Below are positions 34,111 to 48,339 of a stretch of DNA of 64,000 nt, piece by piece. Within the stretch, counting starts at the first letter, position 1. Each line of letters begins with the position of its first letter. The DNA lies in NCBI GenBank assembly GCA_014338405.1, contig JTDE01000929.1:78059-142058 (forward strand), written 5' to 3'. Both the position numbers and the translations under genes were made by a program. The notes beneath the pieces were generated by a model. It did not search any database, was not told where the DNA came from, and saw only the letters and a list, made by a program, of their open reading frames with translations. Source of the DNA: Paragonimus skrjabini miyazakii (lineage: Eukaryota > Platyhelminthes > Trematoda > Plagiorchiida > Troglotrematidae).

Positions 34111-37100
34111 GTAAATTTACTTATCCGAATGAACGTTGTTTCGGTATGTTTCAGTGTTCGTTACTGATATGATTGCATGCTAGAAACTTTATCTATATGT
34201 CATCTGATACGCCTTCACTTGGTTTTTCTCTACATCTACAAGCCATCCATCAGAATTCACCCCGAACAACACAAAAACGAAAAACCTTGAGCTAAGATAT
34301 TCTCATGTAACAACTTATAACCTATAACAGCCATTAAATGAACGATACAATGACATTATCTTAAAACAGATCAATAATGTTGTTGTGATGAGAACCTATT
34401 TGATTCACACTTTATCCAAACCATGTCAGAAGGAACAGTTTAACCACCGACCAATCTGACTTCTGTAAGTTAGAAAACGACAGGTGATAGCACGAAAAAG
34501 TTCGTTTGTGGTTTCCATCTCCATTGGTCAAATTCAATTTTTACCTCTAAGTCAACTACATGCCTAATTGTGTCTGTAGTGTCAAACCTGTTATTGTCTC
34601 GTTATAAAATAAACAGAGTGTGAGTTTATCATCAGTTCCAAGGTATTTCTGCGATCTTTCTTTAGGGACCATTACTATTCTGTGTATGTTTGTTTTTTCA
34701 CTTTCCTACATGATAAAACGTCAAAATAAGTAGTATGTTTAACTTTTTGACTTGTCTTCTAATCAGGCGATTGGACGCCTCTCCGGGAACAATTCATCCG
34801 TAATAAGCCAATCTGGGTATGTAGTTCTACTTTGATAGGTACGTACCTCTGAGCTAATAGAGTACGTGTACTTACTGTTTCATTAACAATCACCCGTTAA
34901 AAAACTGTATAGCGGGAGTTCGGTCAGATCGTCAGTTGTTTAATGCAAGATAACCTTCCAGAAAATACAGGTGAGAAAGATCACCACACCCTCTAGAATT
35001 TTGAGTTGAGTGTACGAATCCAAATCTTTTCAGTCTGCTCAGAAATAGTGATTGGGTAGCAAACAGTTCAACCGTAATCTCTAGAACACAATACAGAAAC
35101 CCTCCCAACTTTAGCTTCGTCTTGGTCTGCTATTACATGCACAGAAACCTCGCCCTCAGCCTAAGAGACGACTTGTTTCCCCAGGATAATAATATGGTTA
35201 TTGATGTTTATCCTCTGGCTGTGCAGCGGAGTATACTGACAGCAAATCATGGTAACTTTGAGAATCGATAATGCAACCGGGCGACGTGAATTCGGAATTA
35301 AGTTCGGTGATCGACAACACTCTCAAACAAATGCAGGATGCAAGTCACGGATTTAAGCTTATTCGGTCATGCGGGATCCAACCGAATATATCGTGCTAGT
35401 TCTCCTACCTAAAAACCTATAGGTATTTCATGTTTTTTGCAAACCACGTGCAAAACGTTCGGAACTCTGGATAACACCAGCTTTCCAAAAAACCTGGTAA
35501 ACATTATATATAACTGGCTGTCAATGTTTGGAGGTTTATAGTTGTCGTTTTCAGAATTGATCAAAATGATACGATGAAATTGTAGGTTTTTGGTACAAGC
35601 TAGACAAAACGCGCATTTTCAATAGTTGTCACAAAAAGTGATTATTCAGCCTCATCGATGTGTGCTATACTCAAAACCGTACAGCGGTTAGTTGTTTAAA
35701 CGTTATTATAGTGATTTGTTTGGTCTATCTGTTAACATTTAACAACCAGTGATAACTTTTCTACAGTTGTAAAGAATTTCTGTTTGGACGCTATGAATTT
35801 TATAGTTTTATCGTTAATCACAGTGAGACAACGATATTCTGCACTGATGTTTAACTTCCTAAGGAGATAGGAACTAATTTATAACAAACTTGCATTTTAG
35901 ATTTCAAATGTGTAACCTCACGGTGAACATAGCTTGTGAACCAGCGGCAAAGTGGAAATTTGTAACAGGATGACGAGTGTTTCCTAGAATCTTTCACTGT
36001 CCCGCTTATCTATTCGCATTGACTTTTCTTTGAAACCTGTTACCGGTCTTCTCCCTTAAAGTCCCCATCCGTTGACTCTTTGAACAACAGGGGACCCTCA
36101 TAAAAACACCAGTAAATAGTATTTTCGGTAGTTGCATTCCATTGTACAGTTTTGATTATTTTGGTTTTTCACCTACTTTTGTTTTAGTCAGACTATTAAG
36201 TTGTAATATTCTTACCGGAGCTAGAAACGAACTCGCTGCGCGTCTCGTTGAATTGCCGCGCTTTTTTGTGCGTTCTCTTTTCCAGGGTCGATACCACTAC
36301 AATGGGGTCAACGAACTGGGTCTTCGTTTTTCATTGTCCATTGGTTTTCAGTAGTGAACATTGATAGGGTACTATTCTGTTTGACCGGTCAAGCCTCCTG
36401 CCCCTTATTTTGATTTCTCAGAACAGTGCAAACATCATGTCACCTCGAACTTGAAACCATCGTCAGAGAGTACTCATTTTGCAGGCAGTTAGTTGGCGAC
36501 CATATTACATGACACAACCACCTGAGTAAATACATGAATAGGGTGTTATACTAACGAATGTCCTGAACTTTCACAAACAAGTAAGTTCATTTTTATGCCT
36601 ATCGCTGAATCCATCCTATGTAGTGACTGATTGTAGACAATGGTTATATCGACTGAATTGAAAAGTACGCCTGTGATTTTACTAATGCTATTGTTACTTT
36701 CACAGCTAATAGATGTTTCTGCTTGTCCCTAACAGAAAGTCATGCCTTAAGCATTTTACACAAGCTTGAATTGTACAGAAAACTAAATGATGTACATTTG
36801 TGGCTTGAAGCCCTAATTTGGATGAGTATACATGCAGTCCGACACCAGCTGAAGTTCTATTTGATTAATTAAAGCGTACAAAGCTAAGCTTCTCAGGTAG
36901 ACTAGAAAGTAGTTGTAAACCGTCAACTGTGATCGGCATTTGATTATTTGTAAACAACCATGCCTTTAAACAACTTAATTAATGTCTGCCTAATATCAAC
37001 GCTGTTGTGATTTTTGTGTAAGCACGATTGAACGTGATCAACCGGGCTTCATTGAGAGAGGAACACACGGAAGATGGAAGAAAACCAAGTGCACCGTATG

Positions 37101-39289
37101 CCTTTTGAATACACAGTTTTGTTGTTCATGGAAAAAACGCTGAAGTGATTTTATTGAACATAGTACTCAGGAGAATATTGAAGTCCCACTCAAGTGGTTG
37201 GCTCTATGACTGATTAAAACAGACGTCCACCACCTTTCTATGTTTTAGAAAACGTGTTCTGTGTAGCTGTTAGAAGAGCGCGACTAAAAGTGTGAACAAG
37301 GTGTTTTGCTTCAGCATGTGACTATATGTGGTATGGTGATGTTTGACTGTTTTGAATAACACTGACAAACAAAACCCAGTGGAATGTGTTTCAGTGACTT
37401 TAACCGTCAGAGATAGTCGTTTCCGGCACGACCGCTTGAAATACAATTAGGATACCAAAAAACGGCATGCCCTGAATACTCACTTTCTCCAGAGGATCGC
37501 CCCAATTCGCCATTCGGATGCGTGATCACGCCAAACGACACTGTTGTTATCAGTTGGATAATGAATTATTGTTACACTCCCTGACAGCGAAATCACTGAG
37601 TTGTTCATGACTCGATGAACCTCTATGCTAGCTGAGACAGTTCCAAGCATGGTATAGCTGGACTCTTTGATATCTCAGGTATGAGGTACCTGACTCACTG
37701 TTGACGTTTCATGTGTAGTAGTTATCATTGGTTTGTCATATACATATGGTTACAAAGGACAGTGAATTGCGGATAACGTCTGAGGCAGTGTCTAGTTACA
37801 GTCGGTTTTGCACAGTGAGCTTTTTATCAATGGTGTATTTGCAGTGTAAAGAAAAGCTGGTCTAGATGATGACCTGAACCGTGCCAGATAATGGACCAGT
37901 CGTTTTGAAATAGATGGCATCTAGAACCTCACCGGTTGGACGAATCTTATCTGTCTTGGACTGGGTCGACTGCAAAAACTGTTGAACTTGTCCAACGTCA
38001 ATGAACATTGTGATTCTGCACGTCACCAAATTGCTATAATGTCTGCCTATTCGTAATCGAACGTTGGGATATTTGAACGCAACGTGACGTTGGACAGATG
38101 TTAGATCGGAGACGATCAAATATGCTGTAAGCCGCTCTAGTGTTCATGTGTCATGGTTATACACAAAACAACTAGGTGGTAACAGAACAAATAATCGCAC
38201 GTACCAGGAACAATGTGTTATTGTTAGCAAGAACAAATGTTGCTTTCTTTAGTTTGGTATGACCGTCTTACCCAATGCCGCTGTGGGTAAACGCTAGCAC
38301 CCATTGGCATGACACAACCGATTTACCTTTGTCACGTTTGGCAGTAAGTTGAAAACTCGGCGGCTCATCAGTATGACACAACTCTGATTACATCAGCGTT
38401 ACGGAATGTAGCAGTTTTCCGGGCGATATGGAGACTTAGCTGGAGAACGGGAGCACTGTTTTTAACGGCTATTGTGGAACGAATATATCACAATGAGAGG
38501 ATGCAATACAGATGTGTCTACAGTAACAGTCTCAGTTGTATTCCATCAGTGCCGATAGAGCACTTGCTTCCTTCTCACATTGCTGTTAATACAAGTCTTT
38601 TAGAGGGACCGTTATGTTATTGAGGTTAGTTACTCTTAGCGAGCCCAAAAACAAACTGGGAACACAAACCGTGAGCTTGATTTCACGCTTTCGGACCCGG
38701 TTGCACAGGCAATTTCACTATGATTTATACAACAAGTAATTTCTCCACGATATGAATACCTCGGCAGTGTTTCTTGAAAAGCTAAACATTAGTTTACTTT
38801 TTAGCAGACCACCAGTCATGCAGCCAACACTTAGTGCGACCTCTATGACGAGCACGAAGGCATCGCTGAAGTTAGTTTTTGTGAGTACACAACTTTTGCA
38901 GCTTTTTTCAGTCGTGAGATATTTTTTTTATCGTTGATTCTTTTACTAAAGTTTAAACCAGTTTCAGGAGTGACATTTGTCTCATTGATGGCATTCGCAT
39001 CCTGGAAGTCTCTTCCTGACTATACGGACGTAACCGACTAAGTCGAATGGTCTGTCGTTCCACTTGGCAGGCGATTACCAGCACTGCAATTTTCCGGGCC
39101 ACTTCTGTACACAAATAAATGTGTACGGCTTTCTATACGTGTCACTTTACAGATGTCTACTTGTCTGTATGCTCGTCTGCTGTACCGGTCAGCTGCTTCT
39201 ATATATTACCGTCTTGAAAGCCAACATTCTTCTTCTCGTTCGAACAGATTTGCTTGTAATTATTGTCTCTGTACGTTTGAGGCTAGTTG
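34111..39289. other. no recognisable gene
   Basis: Only short frames, the longest about 88 codons. The frame at 39064-39330 is Leu/Val-rich and could be misread as membrane segments, but it runs into a SINE. No RNA gene or other repeat recognised. Confidence 0.5.
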
Positions 39290-39545
39290 AACACCACCCA
39301 CGGTCGATCGCACCTGTCGTCTTAACGTAGACTATCCAGTCAGCCCTTTTCGAAAAGCAACATTATAGTCAAGTTTCGTTCTCGTTATAGCTCGTCATTA
39401 GTACATATATTTGGCATGAAAGAGACTAGAACCCCAATACGCATTCATGGGTCAACCGCGTTGATACTGTGCTAGTGACCTCACATTAGGTACGGTTGAC
39501 TCACTGTAGGTAAATGATCAGCCGCACTTGTTGGTGAGTAATGCT
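39290..39545 (-). mobile_element. decayed hammerhead SINE (copy C)
   Basis: On the minus strand it shares with copy A the tail words AAAAGGGCTGACTGGATAGT and ACAGGTGCGATCGACCGTGG, the CCTAATGTGAGGTCA block of the head and the 5' GATCATTTACC region. The hammerhead at 39361-39403 is broken: CTGACGA has become ATGACGA, stem II pairing is partly lost and the cleavage triplet is changed. GAAACTTGA survives. Confidence 0.7.
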
Positions 39546-39809
39546 TCAATTGCCCGATGGCGTCGACAAAACACTGTGACTGTTTTGTTAACTTCAGTTG
39601 ATGACCCAACGATTAGACCTTGTTTCTTGGTTGATAGCAAAAACTCAATAACCTTGTTGAACGATGATTTTTGCTTGTGTCATTCAACAACTATTATCCT
39701 ACTATCACTGTGAAGACAGGAACGCATTACAGTTTGATCTGTTTCTCGTCTGTACATAACTATGAACTTATGATTTTTGCCATAAGGACATTAAAGCAAT
39801 TTCCTTCTC

Positions 39810-39909
39810 NNNNNNNNNNNNNNNNNNNNNNNNNNNNNNNNNNNNNNNNNNNNNNNNNNNNNNNNNNNNNNNNNNNNNNNNNNNNNNNNNNNNNNNNNNN
39901 NNNNNNNNN
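39810..39909. other. assembly gap of 100 N
   Basis: Exactly 100 unknown bases, the usual placeholder for a scaffold join of unknown size. Open frames drawn across it (39671-40036 plus, 39760-39957 minus) are artefacts. Confidence 0.99.
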
Positions 39910-42199
39910 ATTGGGGAAAACTGAAAAATGGAACAATATTTTGAACAGTGAGCTCACCGTTACTCACACCATAAATGATTCACGGAGTTTTACTAAAGCA
40001 CGTTACAATATTTGTGGGCAGCTTGTTATGCGTTAATGTGTGACAGAATTTCCATTCATGATATGCACAGCATCTCTTTAGTGCCATATTGAGAAAACAC
40101 AAATGAGAGACAGTAATTTCTTATCGAATTCAACCGTTCAGTTATGATTTTGACTATGAATATTTTTCACATTTCAACAAACAACAGCAGCAAAACTGAG
40201 AGTGAAAATTGAAGTGTTATTTTAGGAAAAGTGAGTAAATCGACCCATGATTGTTAAGCAAATTAAATTTCAAGTACAATATCGTTTTCAATAACACTTT
40301 TTGAACATACGATGTTTCTTGCTCAAATACCCGCTACTACAATACGTAAGCAATCGATTGAAGAGAAAGGTGAATTCTTTGATTATTAAGATTTAGAGAG
40401 CTTGTTAGCTTAGACCAGAGAATTAAGTAGATTTGGTAGAAAGTCGAATAAAAAACAACACCCTGAAGGGCGAAACCTTTTTTAAACATACCAACAGGCA
40501 TGGAGGAAGTAAATATTTAAAGAACAAAACACTTCTACAATCAGATATCGCAGAAACATTCGAGAAGGCACGTGTAACCGAATATCAGAAATAAACATGG
40601 TTGACGGCATTCGAAAGGGAATAGCTTGTTACAGTGACTGAAGCCAAAGGACGCCTGCGCCTTAGTCATCACCACGGGTTGCTTGCTCTGCAACACTTGC
40701 GGTTCCACCCATACATCACGTATCCGGTGTAAACCCGAAGGACTAAGACAACTTGATATGTGAGTAAGGCCTCTCTACTCAGCCGGCCAATTCGGGTTGG
40801 CCAATTAGCTCGTGAAGGTAACTCTTATCTCTCAGAAAATAAACAAAAAGGGACCGCAATTACAAGATCTAAAGTGAGAAGAAAGATGGGTAAAATGTAA
40901 CACAAGAGGCATTTCAGTACAGGAGTGCATGTTAGTGCATCATAGGGAAGGTTAGACTGGAAAACAAAACGTAACCTTGGACTACGAAAAGAACAGGCAA
41001 ACGATTCATCATACAATACACCAACAAAGCTCAAAAAACAATGGGTAGAAGACCGCAGACACCCAAATTTCTGAAAAGAGGGGCAGAGTAATTGTCATAC
41101 GATCATTGTCTTTGTCGATGCAATCATTAACAGAAATAGAGTGTATATACTGATACATACGATTCAGTTGACAAGCGGTACTCTAACTGGAGGAGATATA
41201 TGAACTTGGATGCATTTGAAAGTGTCGTATTTACGTCACAATATATTATACGTATAGATTTAACAGCATTGTTGCGATGATCTGACGAATGTCATTATAG
41301 TCCAGACTACGACGCAGAAAGATTTTCTAGTGGACAATCAGGCCCACTGAAACCGTTAACCAGCGGAAATGTTACGCGTTGTACTTTTGTGATACGCTTC
41401 TATTAGGCCACACTGTCCAGTCAGTATGAAAGCTGAATGCAAAGTTAACAAAACACGACGGTTATATGGTATGAGTAACTTATTTCAGCTCCTGCTCTCT
41501 CTCCGTTCTGACTCTATTCACGCTGGCTAATTTTGTCCATTTTCAAATGTGCTTTTCGAGTGTAAGTCGCTATTCAGTGCTTTTTTATTAAGTTGTCCAG
41601 TTATCACAGTAGATCACTGTCTGGATTTTACAAACAACCACTTCTGTTCTTGAGGGTCGCATGAAAAAAACTAATAGCATTTTAATACTCTCCATTAAGA
41701 TGAGGAAATGAAATATTAAGATATAAGGTACCTTTGAAAACGGGAAATATTTGTTTTAAAAGATGAATGGTGTATGATATTTTTACAGCCGGAATTGTTT
41801 AAAATATTTGAATTTACTAACATGAAATCCAATATTTGAGTTGGTGTACGGTGAACTACGCTCACAAATGGTTGTAGCTTTCGCACTCCTTTAGACATTT
41901 TGCACGAACCAACCATGTTGTATACTGACTCACTGACTTCGAAATGAGCACAGAAAGATTATCGTACGCAGACACTCAGCCACATTCGCTGTGAATATTG
42001 TTCAGGCTAATAGATGACCTAAAGAGGTGACAAACAACTATCTCGCTCGAAAATGTTTTGGTTTACTGGTGATTACTGGTGAGTAGATTCAATGAGATCA
42101 GAGATTTCCACCTGTCTAGGAAGTCCTAATCGCGGCGTTATCGATTGGAATTAACAGACAGTAACTGTGTCTCCTATCAAGACGATCGTTCAACCTGAT
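39910..42199. other. no recognisable gene
   Basis: Short frames only. The stretch 40620-40830 has more G and C than its surroundings and word pairs such as GGCCAATTCGGGTTGGCCAA (inverted GGCCAA at both ends), perhaps the relic of an unclassified repeat. The remainder is AT-rich without recognised content. Confidence 0.45.
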
Positions 42200-42470
42200 C
42201 ATTACTCACGAGTGCAAGTGGTTGAGTATTCACATACGATAATTCCGTCGTACCAAGTGTGAGGTCAATGTCACAGAGGTAAACATTGTTACCTCATGAA
42301 AGCGTGTCCGTGGTTCAAGTCCCGGCAGTGGCGATGATGTTCACTACTGACAAACTCTAATGAGAGCAAAACTCGAGTCTAGTGCTTCTGCTGTTCGAAA
42401 GGGGCTGACTGGATAGTCTATAGGAATGCAACAGCTGCAATCAATTACGAGTGATGTTCAGCTTGAAATA
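42200..42470 (+). mobile_element. hammerhead SINE, ribozyme core mutated (copy B)
   Basis: On the plus strand the 5' block GGTTGAGTATTCACATACGA leads to GTGAGGTCAATG. A weak A box TGTCACAGAGG (42269-42279), a good B box GGTTCAAGTCCC (42312-42323) and the hammerhead-derived segment 42342-42384 follow, then the tail with CGAAAGGGGCTGACTGGATA and GCTGCAATCAATTACGAGTG. The ribozyme keeps stem I (CACTA/TAGTG), stem III (ACT/AGT, loop CG) and the GTC site. Core CTGACGA is now CTGACAA, position 10.1 is A, and GAAA is AAAA. Each of these is a G to A change, so it is predicted inactive. Confidence 0.75.
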
Positions 42471-44356
42471 TTTTGGTAACTAATGCAAAAAGAGACGTTT
42501 TATCGACTTGTAGTGAACATACATTTAATGTCAGTAATGCAATAATAATGTAATAATATCTTAAAAGGATAAACACAGTTCAAATCCTGAAAGCGGTGGG
42601 GATATGCACTAAGGATGACCTTTAAAAAGAGTGAGATTCTAGTCATTAAGGAAGTATATCAGTAAATAGATGGGGTGACAATAGAGTCCTCACAAAGATT
42701 ATATTTTGCCGACATCACAATCAAGTTTGTTTCTAAACAATATGTCGTTGTATGGTTGTGTAAAGCATCAATCCAATAGATACAGTAACCATTTTCATTT
42801 CGACCCAAACTAACGTAACATTTATACCAGAACCTCAGTTCACTTGTCAGCTGGCTTTTCTAGTTGCGACTATTTAATGCCATGCTACTGGATTTATTAA
42901 ACATAGACTTTTAGGGGAAGCAAACCCGGATTGGGTGGCATATCTAGTTCGGCAGCTTTATCCCACTGACTCAAAAAAGTATCGTAAACTGGTGACCGAC
43001 AGAAACAAAACGATGTGTACACAAGATGGAATTTTCGGTAAGTGTATATCTGACACGTGTTGTTTTTGAAAACTGATCATCTCGAGCGATTTAGGGACAA
43101 GATTAGATAGCGGTATGAGAAAGAGAAGCAACATGTCCCTAGTGAAAAAGAAGGCTTTTTGTATTTCGATGTTATTGATAGATAATATACATGCCAAACC
43201 AATTACTTTATATCTCACTACTGTTTTAAACCAAACTATTTATGTACTTCTTATTTACTACTAACCTGGCGTTATATTCACCATGAAAGTGTAATGTGTT
43301 TGTTCCTACCAATGCTTCCCGTGTATGCCTAATTACCTGTCTCTGTGCAATTACACATGTAGAGATGAACTTGAACGTAAACATGATTACTATTCAGTCT
43401 AAATCAATAGGGATTTAACCAAAACCAGTGCTTTTGTTGCACAGCTGTGGTTGGTACGAATCATGCCATAAACCAAATCATTTCAGTTTGACCGACTCAT
43501 TGAATCAGGGGAAGTCAGTTGATAGCTGTCAGATACCAAATTCTGACCACAACTGAAACTATCTAAATTAACCTGATTAATTCATTTTTGTGTATTCAGA
43601 AACGCCTCTGTTCATGTAATGTGAATATTGCTGCCAATCACTCGTACCACGATCAGTCATACCTCCACGGTTCCAAGTACATGACATTCACGCAGTAACT
43701 GTGTTAAGTCGTTATTTCCATTTCTATTTATAGTGCGGTTTTGATCCAATCCGAATTTACTCGTTTCGTCCTGGTAACATCGTCGCGTTATTAAGCTGGT
43801 TTGAGTTTCTAAAGATTATTATCTTGTTTGGTAATGCAGACTTGATCTACTCTCAGCACCGTTTTATGCGACGATCATTTTTTACTCATTGCTGATCAGT
43901 TCCGATATTTGTTCTAACTATGTTTGCCGTAACTCCTTCGAAAATCGACAATCAGCAAACCGCACGCTGTGCCAACCAACTTCAAACTTCGATTTGGTAA
44001 TTGCTCAGTCTACGTTTCACATTTTAGACAGTGGTTAAATTCTCTGATTTTTGTCTGCAGGCATGCCAAATTCAACAGAAATGTGTTGGATCCGATGAAC
44101 TACTGAAGGTTACACGTGGAGTAGATTTGGCATTGGTGATTGACCACATGACCCAGTACCTAGTACGGGTTTATCTGAGCGACTAATACCAGAAGAACAA
44201 CTGAAGAGTTGAACAGAAGACACAGATTACGAAATGAATTTACTTCGTTAGTCGTAAACATCTGTATGACACAAAGACAAAATAACAGGACAAACGAAAT
44301 TGATAAAAAACACCAATCGGACTGAATTCTGAGTCTAGACTGATAATAAGCAAATA
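42471..44356. other. no recognisable gene
   Basis: No frame above 90 codons, no RNA gene and no repeat recognised. Confidence 0.5.
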
Positions 44357-44822
44357 TTGACAGTCGGCTGCTTTGTGCACATTGAACTGTTTATGTCGTC
44401 CTTATTTACACATGTACCATTGCGTGAAACAATGGATTTTCTATGTAATTATCTCTTATCCAGTTTCAGTTGTCTTCAAATTCCTGTTGATAAATTGAAA
44501 CGTTTACTCTGTACGGAATATGTCGGATATTTGTTTTTTGAGGAAGGGCTTTCAACAGGTAGATGGCGTAATTGTGGGTAGTTTACTCGGCTCTGTTTTA
44601 GCTGACATATTCATGGCAAAAGTTTAGTAGGTACTATTTCCAATCGTGGACAAACTGAAATTGTATAAACGGTATATCGACTATATGTTCTTGAATGGAC
44701 GAATGATGAGGGAATAAACAAATTAATTCGCGCTTTTAATCCTGTCCACTCGGGTCCTTCAATAACCATCGAGTACAAAAGTGAAAATAGCATACACTTC
44801 TTTGACATCCTGATTGGACGAT
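44357..44822 (+). pseudogene. Penelope-like reverse transcriptase relic
   Basis: Successive PLE RT blocks appear in shifting frames. LFTHVPLRETMDFLCNYL and LLCTEYVGYLFFEE come in the first frame (44357-44545). QQVDGVIVGSLLGSVLADIF then MAKV and TAG come in a second (44554-44627). LYKRYIDYMF (44661-44690) is the catalytic YxDD motif with the second D replaced by Y. NPVHSGPSITIEYKSENSIH then FFDILIGR comes in a further frame, ending in a stop near 44822. At least two frame changes, several stops and the YIDY site show it is long dead. No GIY-YIG end was found downstream. RT in this family copies element RNA at the nicked target. Confidence 0.8.
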
Positions 44823-45845
44823 AGATTACAAGTTAAGCAAACACCTTTGCATGAAGCGCATTCTTTTAACACAGATCACACAGTCAATATCATGTCTTCG
44901 GTTAAGGCCCTAATGAACGCTCACAACTCGCAACTTCTCAACTATATTGAAACGTTGTTGATTAGCTGTCAGCAGTCCGTTCAATGGGCACATAAACAAC
45001 CAACTGTCAATCTTTGCTTATCGTCAGTTTGGCAGTGAGTATCACTCAGATTCTAGCCCGATTGGTAGTTTTAACAATTTTATTTGAGTCTTGCTGTCTT
45101 TTCTGCTAATCACATGCTCATGACTGGTGAGGGTATGCGAGATTAATTGATACGGTAATTTGTCTCCTGACTATTCTTTTCAAATAGTTTAAGGATATTG
45201 TTTCAAAATTAATGAATGTTCTCCGTAAGAATGAGTGTTCAGACATCATGAGCGTTAAACCATGGCATGTCTGAGGCGTGGAAGTGCACAAAGGGTAAGA
45301 TGAAATGGGTAGCACAATGACCAACCTTTCATCACTTACAAAACTGTTTCATGATTGAATGAATCAAATCATAATAAACAGCCACGAGTTAAACTTTAAT
45401 GGACTGCTGCTCAAAGTGTTCAAGGTGAGTAACTCATCAGTTAGGACTTTTCAGACGGTTTCTGGTTGGAACTTACTAACACTAATAGTGAGCGTTGAAA
45501 TGTCAAGTTTACCGGGCCTGGTAAATTGGAAGAGCTCTACTAGTCAAGTACTTGTCTAGTCTGAGTGTTCTCTTCTTGTCACCAGTTTAAGTCGGAACGC
45601 ACACTTTTCCCGGTTGGCTATCTCTGAAATTAAAAGTGTATCGAACCGCTTATTCGTAACAGAAGTTGTTTTGTTCAGTCGTTGGGTGGTTGAATGAGTT
45701 AGTGAAACGGTGGAGCTTCCGAGTAATAAACATACTGCGAATAGGTGATTCGAAAGTTCCCGTGGAAATGGTCGCACGAGAAAAACATCTAACAAGATAA
45801 CTAAACAACCGGTAAGTAATACAGGATTTTGGACTTTAAGTGAAT
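44823..45845. other. no recognisable gene
   Basis: A further PLE endonuclease part was expected here but not found. The frames at 44814-45038 (plus) and 45556-45861 (minus) do not resemble the family. Nothing else recognised. Confidence 0.45.
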
Positions 45846-46095
45846 GGAACATCACCCACAAGTGATCACAGCTATCGCATTCCCATAAATTTTACAATCA
45901 ACCTCATTCATAACGACGCACTATACTCGAGGCTCGCTCTTGTTAGAGCTCATCAGTAATGTATATACTCGCCACAATCGATCCGCTTGGTCGTCTCATG
46001 AAAACTCGGACGGGGTTCAAATCCTGTTCACATAAGATGCACAAGGTTTAAGGGCAACAAAGTTTAATCACTTCACGTGTTAGGCAGTGCCTTAA
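45846..46095 (-). mobile_element. decayed hammerhead SINE (copy D)
   Basis: On the minus strand the 3' end has GCGATAGCTGTGATCACTTG and GGGTGATGTTC, as in copies A and B. The hammerhead remnant is at 45919-45961. The head side still shows CTCATGA and CCTAACACGTGAAGT. In the ribozyme, CTGATGA, a perfect 5-bp stem II (GCTCT/AGAGC, loop AACA) and stem I with one G-U pair survive. GAAA has become GAGC and C17 has become A, so it cannot cleave normally. Confidence 0.68.
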
Positions 46096-48339
46096 AAACG
46101 GTGTCATTTCTAAGTTCCTACACGATTAATTGGAAGACGATTGGAGAAAAACGAACTAGGATGCAGTGTAGATCAACTCCGGGTTAGAATACCCGGTGAC
46201 TTTGACATGATAGTCATAGTTAAGGTCATTTATGAGCTGACGAGTGAACCTCGCCTGAGAACCGTTACCCACAAATTAGATGGCCCGTGACAAGAGACTG
46301 TTAAATTTGCCTAGTTGTCGGGTTCTGATGAAACGATGAAGTATGAAATATTGTAAGTAGATCAGGACAATATAGCCGCTGGTTTCAGAAGAAAACAAGA
46401 AATGTATAGATTGGACCTTGTCAGAACGTTTGTTTTCATGGCTATATGTATAAGACTATAGAACTTATATATTATTAATGATGATAGCATATGCTGAAGA
46501 ACATTCCTTGTTGGTTAACACTTCAGGATTATCCCCATCATGGAAAGATGTGTGACTTCGAACGTGCGTACAAATGTGCAAAACAATCGTCTAAAAATTA
46601 TCGGAAAACAACATGACTCACAAAAACTGAAGAGTAAACTCTAGCGGTTAATGTAACCACAGCGTGCTAAATGAAACTGAGTGAACAACTCGAAGAATTT
46701 TTATATGCACTGAATAATTTTTTTCAGTCGACAAAGTAGACATTCCATGAAAGAAAAATGGCATATTGTCGGGTATTTAGAATAACGTTCTTAGGCTTTA
46801 GAAGATACGATATCGGAACAACACTGACATTTTGCTGTAGTTCACCAGTAATTTATATAGCGAAACCAGTGTTGTTTAATCAGTCTGCAAACCCACTTGG
46901 ATTTCTCCGATTAGGTTATCAGTCCATTGACGTATTAGTAAAAAAAACTGAAATTATCAACAAGTCTGATAACTACTTCTGCTTGCTGCTCCAAAACACT
47001 ATCTAGTTGTTACAACTTCAAGGTGCCAAGATAATTGTTTCTACGCCCTAAAACAATAACCTTGATGCAATAGTCTATTTAGGATGTTGAAATGTACTGA
47101 AGTCATACACAACCTGAGGCATATATTTAAAATAACTCAAGATGAATTGTGTTCTATCAGCGCGTGTAACAGCAACAGTAGTGACCAAGTCTTGATATTA
47201 AACAAAACAACAGCTATTCATAAAAAAAACATTCTCAAATCACGAATTTGACACACGTAGTGTATGGTTAACTGTTCGATAATCTGACATTGATGATATC
47301 GATTAACTGATGACAGAAATAGTGATATCTGAAACAGGTCTGATAGACATGGCGATGAATTCCTATGATTCCGAAAGCAATTCGGCATCGGTAGCTGTCA
47401 TTTACATACCATGAATACAGACTTAGAAATGATCAGAAAATTATTTTCTCATTAAGCATTCCAACATGGATGGCACACAAAAATCGCTTACTTATGAATC
47501 AAGTAACACTCGAGAATACAGAAAAAGATCAAAAACAAACACTCCAACTTAGAAAGTAATTTCGCTATCAGGAAAAAAATGTAACAGAATTGATCAGTTT
47601 CCATCATGATAACTGAAAGATGTTCTTTCAGTGTAAATGTGCAACAATAGTTTTTACTCAACTATGTCAAGGAATCACTCGAAACATCACATGAATAAAC
47701 AAAGTAAACAGGTCAGATAATCGTATTCCTAATGAAATTCGATTACGCGCTAATCCAATATTTCACTAATCTTTCAACAACAACAAATACTTAGCATAAA
47801 ACAATACTTTTTATATTTCTAGAACTAATCCCTACTTGTCGATGTTATACAGAGATCATTTCATAAAAAGTGGTCCTGTAAGATCAGCCTATCATGCAAA
47901 CTTATAAACGATTCCATATACTCAGGAATCCATCAGTATTTTCATTCAATTTTTAAATCAATAACATTTTGGCTTACACATAACCATTAATCGCTAAAAG
48001 TCAACGATTATGTGAGCTGGTGAAAGCCATAGATAGGCTCCGAATACACTTTTCACAAACCATTTTGAATAAATTCAAGCCCCAAACAGTAACTTACGTA
48101 GCTTTCAAATTTTCTGTAGTATTTATGTGGTAGAAGCCATTTCGAAGTTGTTATGAAATCAGGGAGTGTAACGATCCAAAAAATCTTATAGAACAGTACT
48201 TTAAGAACGTGGAGTTACTGTTGTTAGAAAGTCACAGAATGTGAGACTAGTTGAGTTGACAACCTTAAACAACAGTTAGCGTTCACCTGATCTTTCTTGA
48301 CTGTGCTGGATGATTAACGATTGGTGCCTTGCAGGGCCG

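Noticed and set aside
39064..39330. Leu/Val/Cys-rich frame resembling membrane helices
   Set aside because: Composition explained by T-rich DNA, and its end lies inside a SINE.
39671..40036. 121-codon plus-strand frame
   Set aside because: It runs through the 100-N gap, so its length is an artefact.
46235..46275. CTGACGAG near a decayed SINE, possible extra hammerhead
   Set aside because: No GAAA box at the right distance and no stem complementarity.
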